Below are positions 14,415 through 14,493 of a stretch of DNA of 14,493 nucleotides, piece by piece. This stretch comes from CAZHBA01 sp964530225 (GTDB taxonomy: Bacteria > Pseudomonadota > Alphaproteobacteria > UBA6615). The stretch covers positions 1-14,493 of the forward strand of contig CAZHBA010000076.1 of NCBI GenBank assembly GCA_964530225.1, written 5' to 3'. The notes beneath the pieces were generated by a model. That model was not told the DNA's origin and did no database searches. It saw nothing but the letters and a program-made list of their open reading frames with translations. Positions within the stretch are counted from its first letter, which is position 1. The number at the start of each line of letters is the position of its first letter. The translations under genes were made by a program, and so were the position numbers.

Positions 14415-14493
14415 CTACCCCCGCCCGAGGATGGTCAAACAGGCCGCGGCCTCTTCGATGCCGTGGAACCCACCTCCGTTCTCGGCGATGCCA
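14415..14493 (-). pseudogene. Truncated acyl-CoA dehydrogenase-like fragment (C-terminal end of a broken frame)
   Basis: The minus-strand frame entering at the window edge reads GIAENGGGFHGIEEAAACLT then ILGRG and stops at TAG (14417-14415). The pattern GIAE-x(2)-GG-F-x-G-x-EE, followed by LGR, resembles the N-terminal helical domain of acyl-CoA dehydrogenases, where the enzyme normally continues for about 300 more residues. Here the frame ends and no continuation is found in other frames; instead a palindrome follows 12 bases later. The gene is therefore probably truncated. Only 25 residues are visible, so both the family and the pseudogene status are tentative; it could be the true C-terminus of another protein. 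Confidence 0.4.

Noticed and set aside
1..14493. CRISPR arrays, insertion sequences, toxin-antitoxin or defence genes
   Set aside because: No regularly spaced repeats, transposase or integrase motifs, nucleases other than xthA, or paired small toxin/antitoxin frames were found on either strand.

Overview
The window looks like chromosomal DNA of a free-living alphaproteobacterium, probably Rhodospirillales-like. The evidence is the gene order pcm-like / tolC / PopZ-family / valS on one strand, the PopZ family itself (largely alphaproteobacterial), a high-GC coding bias with AT-rich gaps, and alphaproteobacterial-looking housekeeping proteins. No integrase, transposase, CRISPR array, phage gene or toxin-antitoxin pair was seen. 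Most of the window is ordinary housekeeping. The less ordinary material lies in its last 3 kb.

Layout. (1) 9-794 (+) is xthA, exonuclease III / AP endonuclease. It converges on ilvD (858-2597, -), dihydroxy-acid dehydratase, with one bidirectional terminator hairpin between them. (2) 2825-8454 (-) is a probable operon read right to left: protein-L-isoaspartate O-methyltransferase-family protein, TolC-family outer-membrane channel, PopZ-family polar organiser with an internal 51-bp tandem repeat, and valyl-tRNA synthetase. A good sigma70-like promoter (TTGTTA-N17-TATAAG) precedes the methyltransferase gene. (3) Divergently, 8614-11536 (+) is a two-gene unit 7 bp apart: a CocE/NonD-type serine hydrolase and an MFS permease resembling the phenylpropionate-permease group. 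(4) 11537-12109 looks empty in any single frame. Read across frames, it holds a decayed cyclic-nucleotide-binding-domain gene with at least two frameshifts. (5) 12110-12802 (-) is a metal-dependent cyclase / kynurenine-formamidase-like hydrolase. (6) 12971-13184 carries tRNA-Cys(GCA) and tRNA-Asn(GTT), followed by a terminator. (7) 13465-14136 (+) is a carboxymuconolactone decarboxylase / AhpD-like protein with a CxxC motif. (8) The right edge has a terminator-like hairpin, a long REP-like palindrome and, on the minus strand, the end of what looks like a truncated acyl-CoA dehydrogenase.

How the genes may work together. The four-gene minus-strand block joins protein repair, outer-membrane export, cell-pole organisation and translation. 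I infer that it is kept together by conserved synteny rather than by a shared pathway. The hydrolase/MFS pair is probably a small catabolic or detoxification module: a transporter plus an esterase or amidase of unknown substrate. The nearby cyclase-family hydrolase and CMD-family protein fit the same accessory-metabolism theme, but nothing in the sequence links them directly. I found no convincing previously undescribed system. The items most worth a second look are the frameshifted cNMP-domain relic, the palindrome beside the truncated dehydrogenase, the PopZ repeat, the altered active-site motifs in the hydrolase and CMD protein, and a strong dyad upstream of the cyclase gene.
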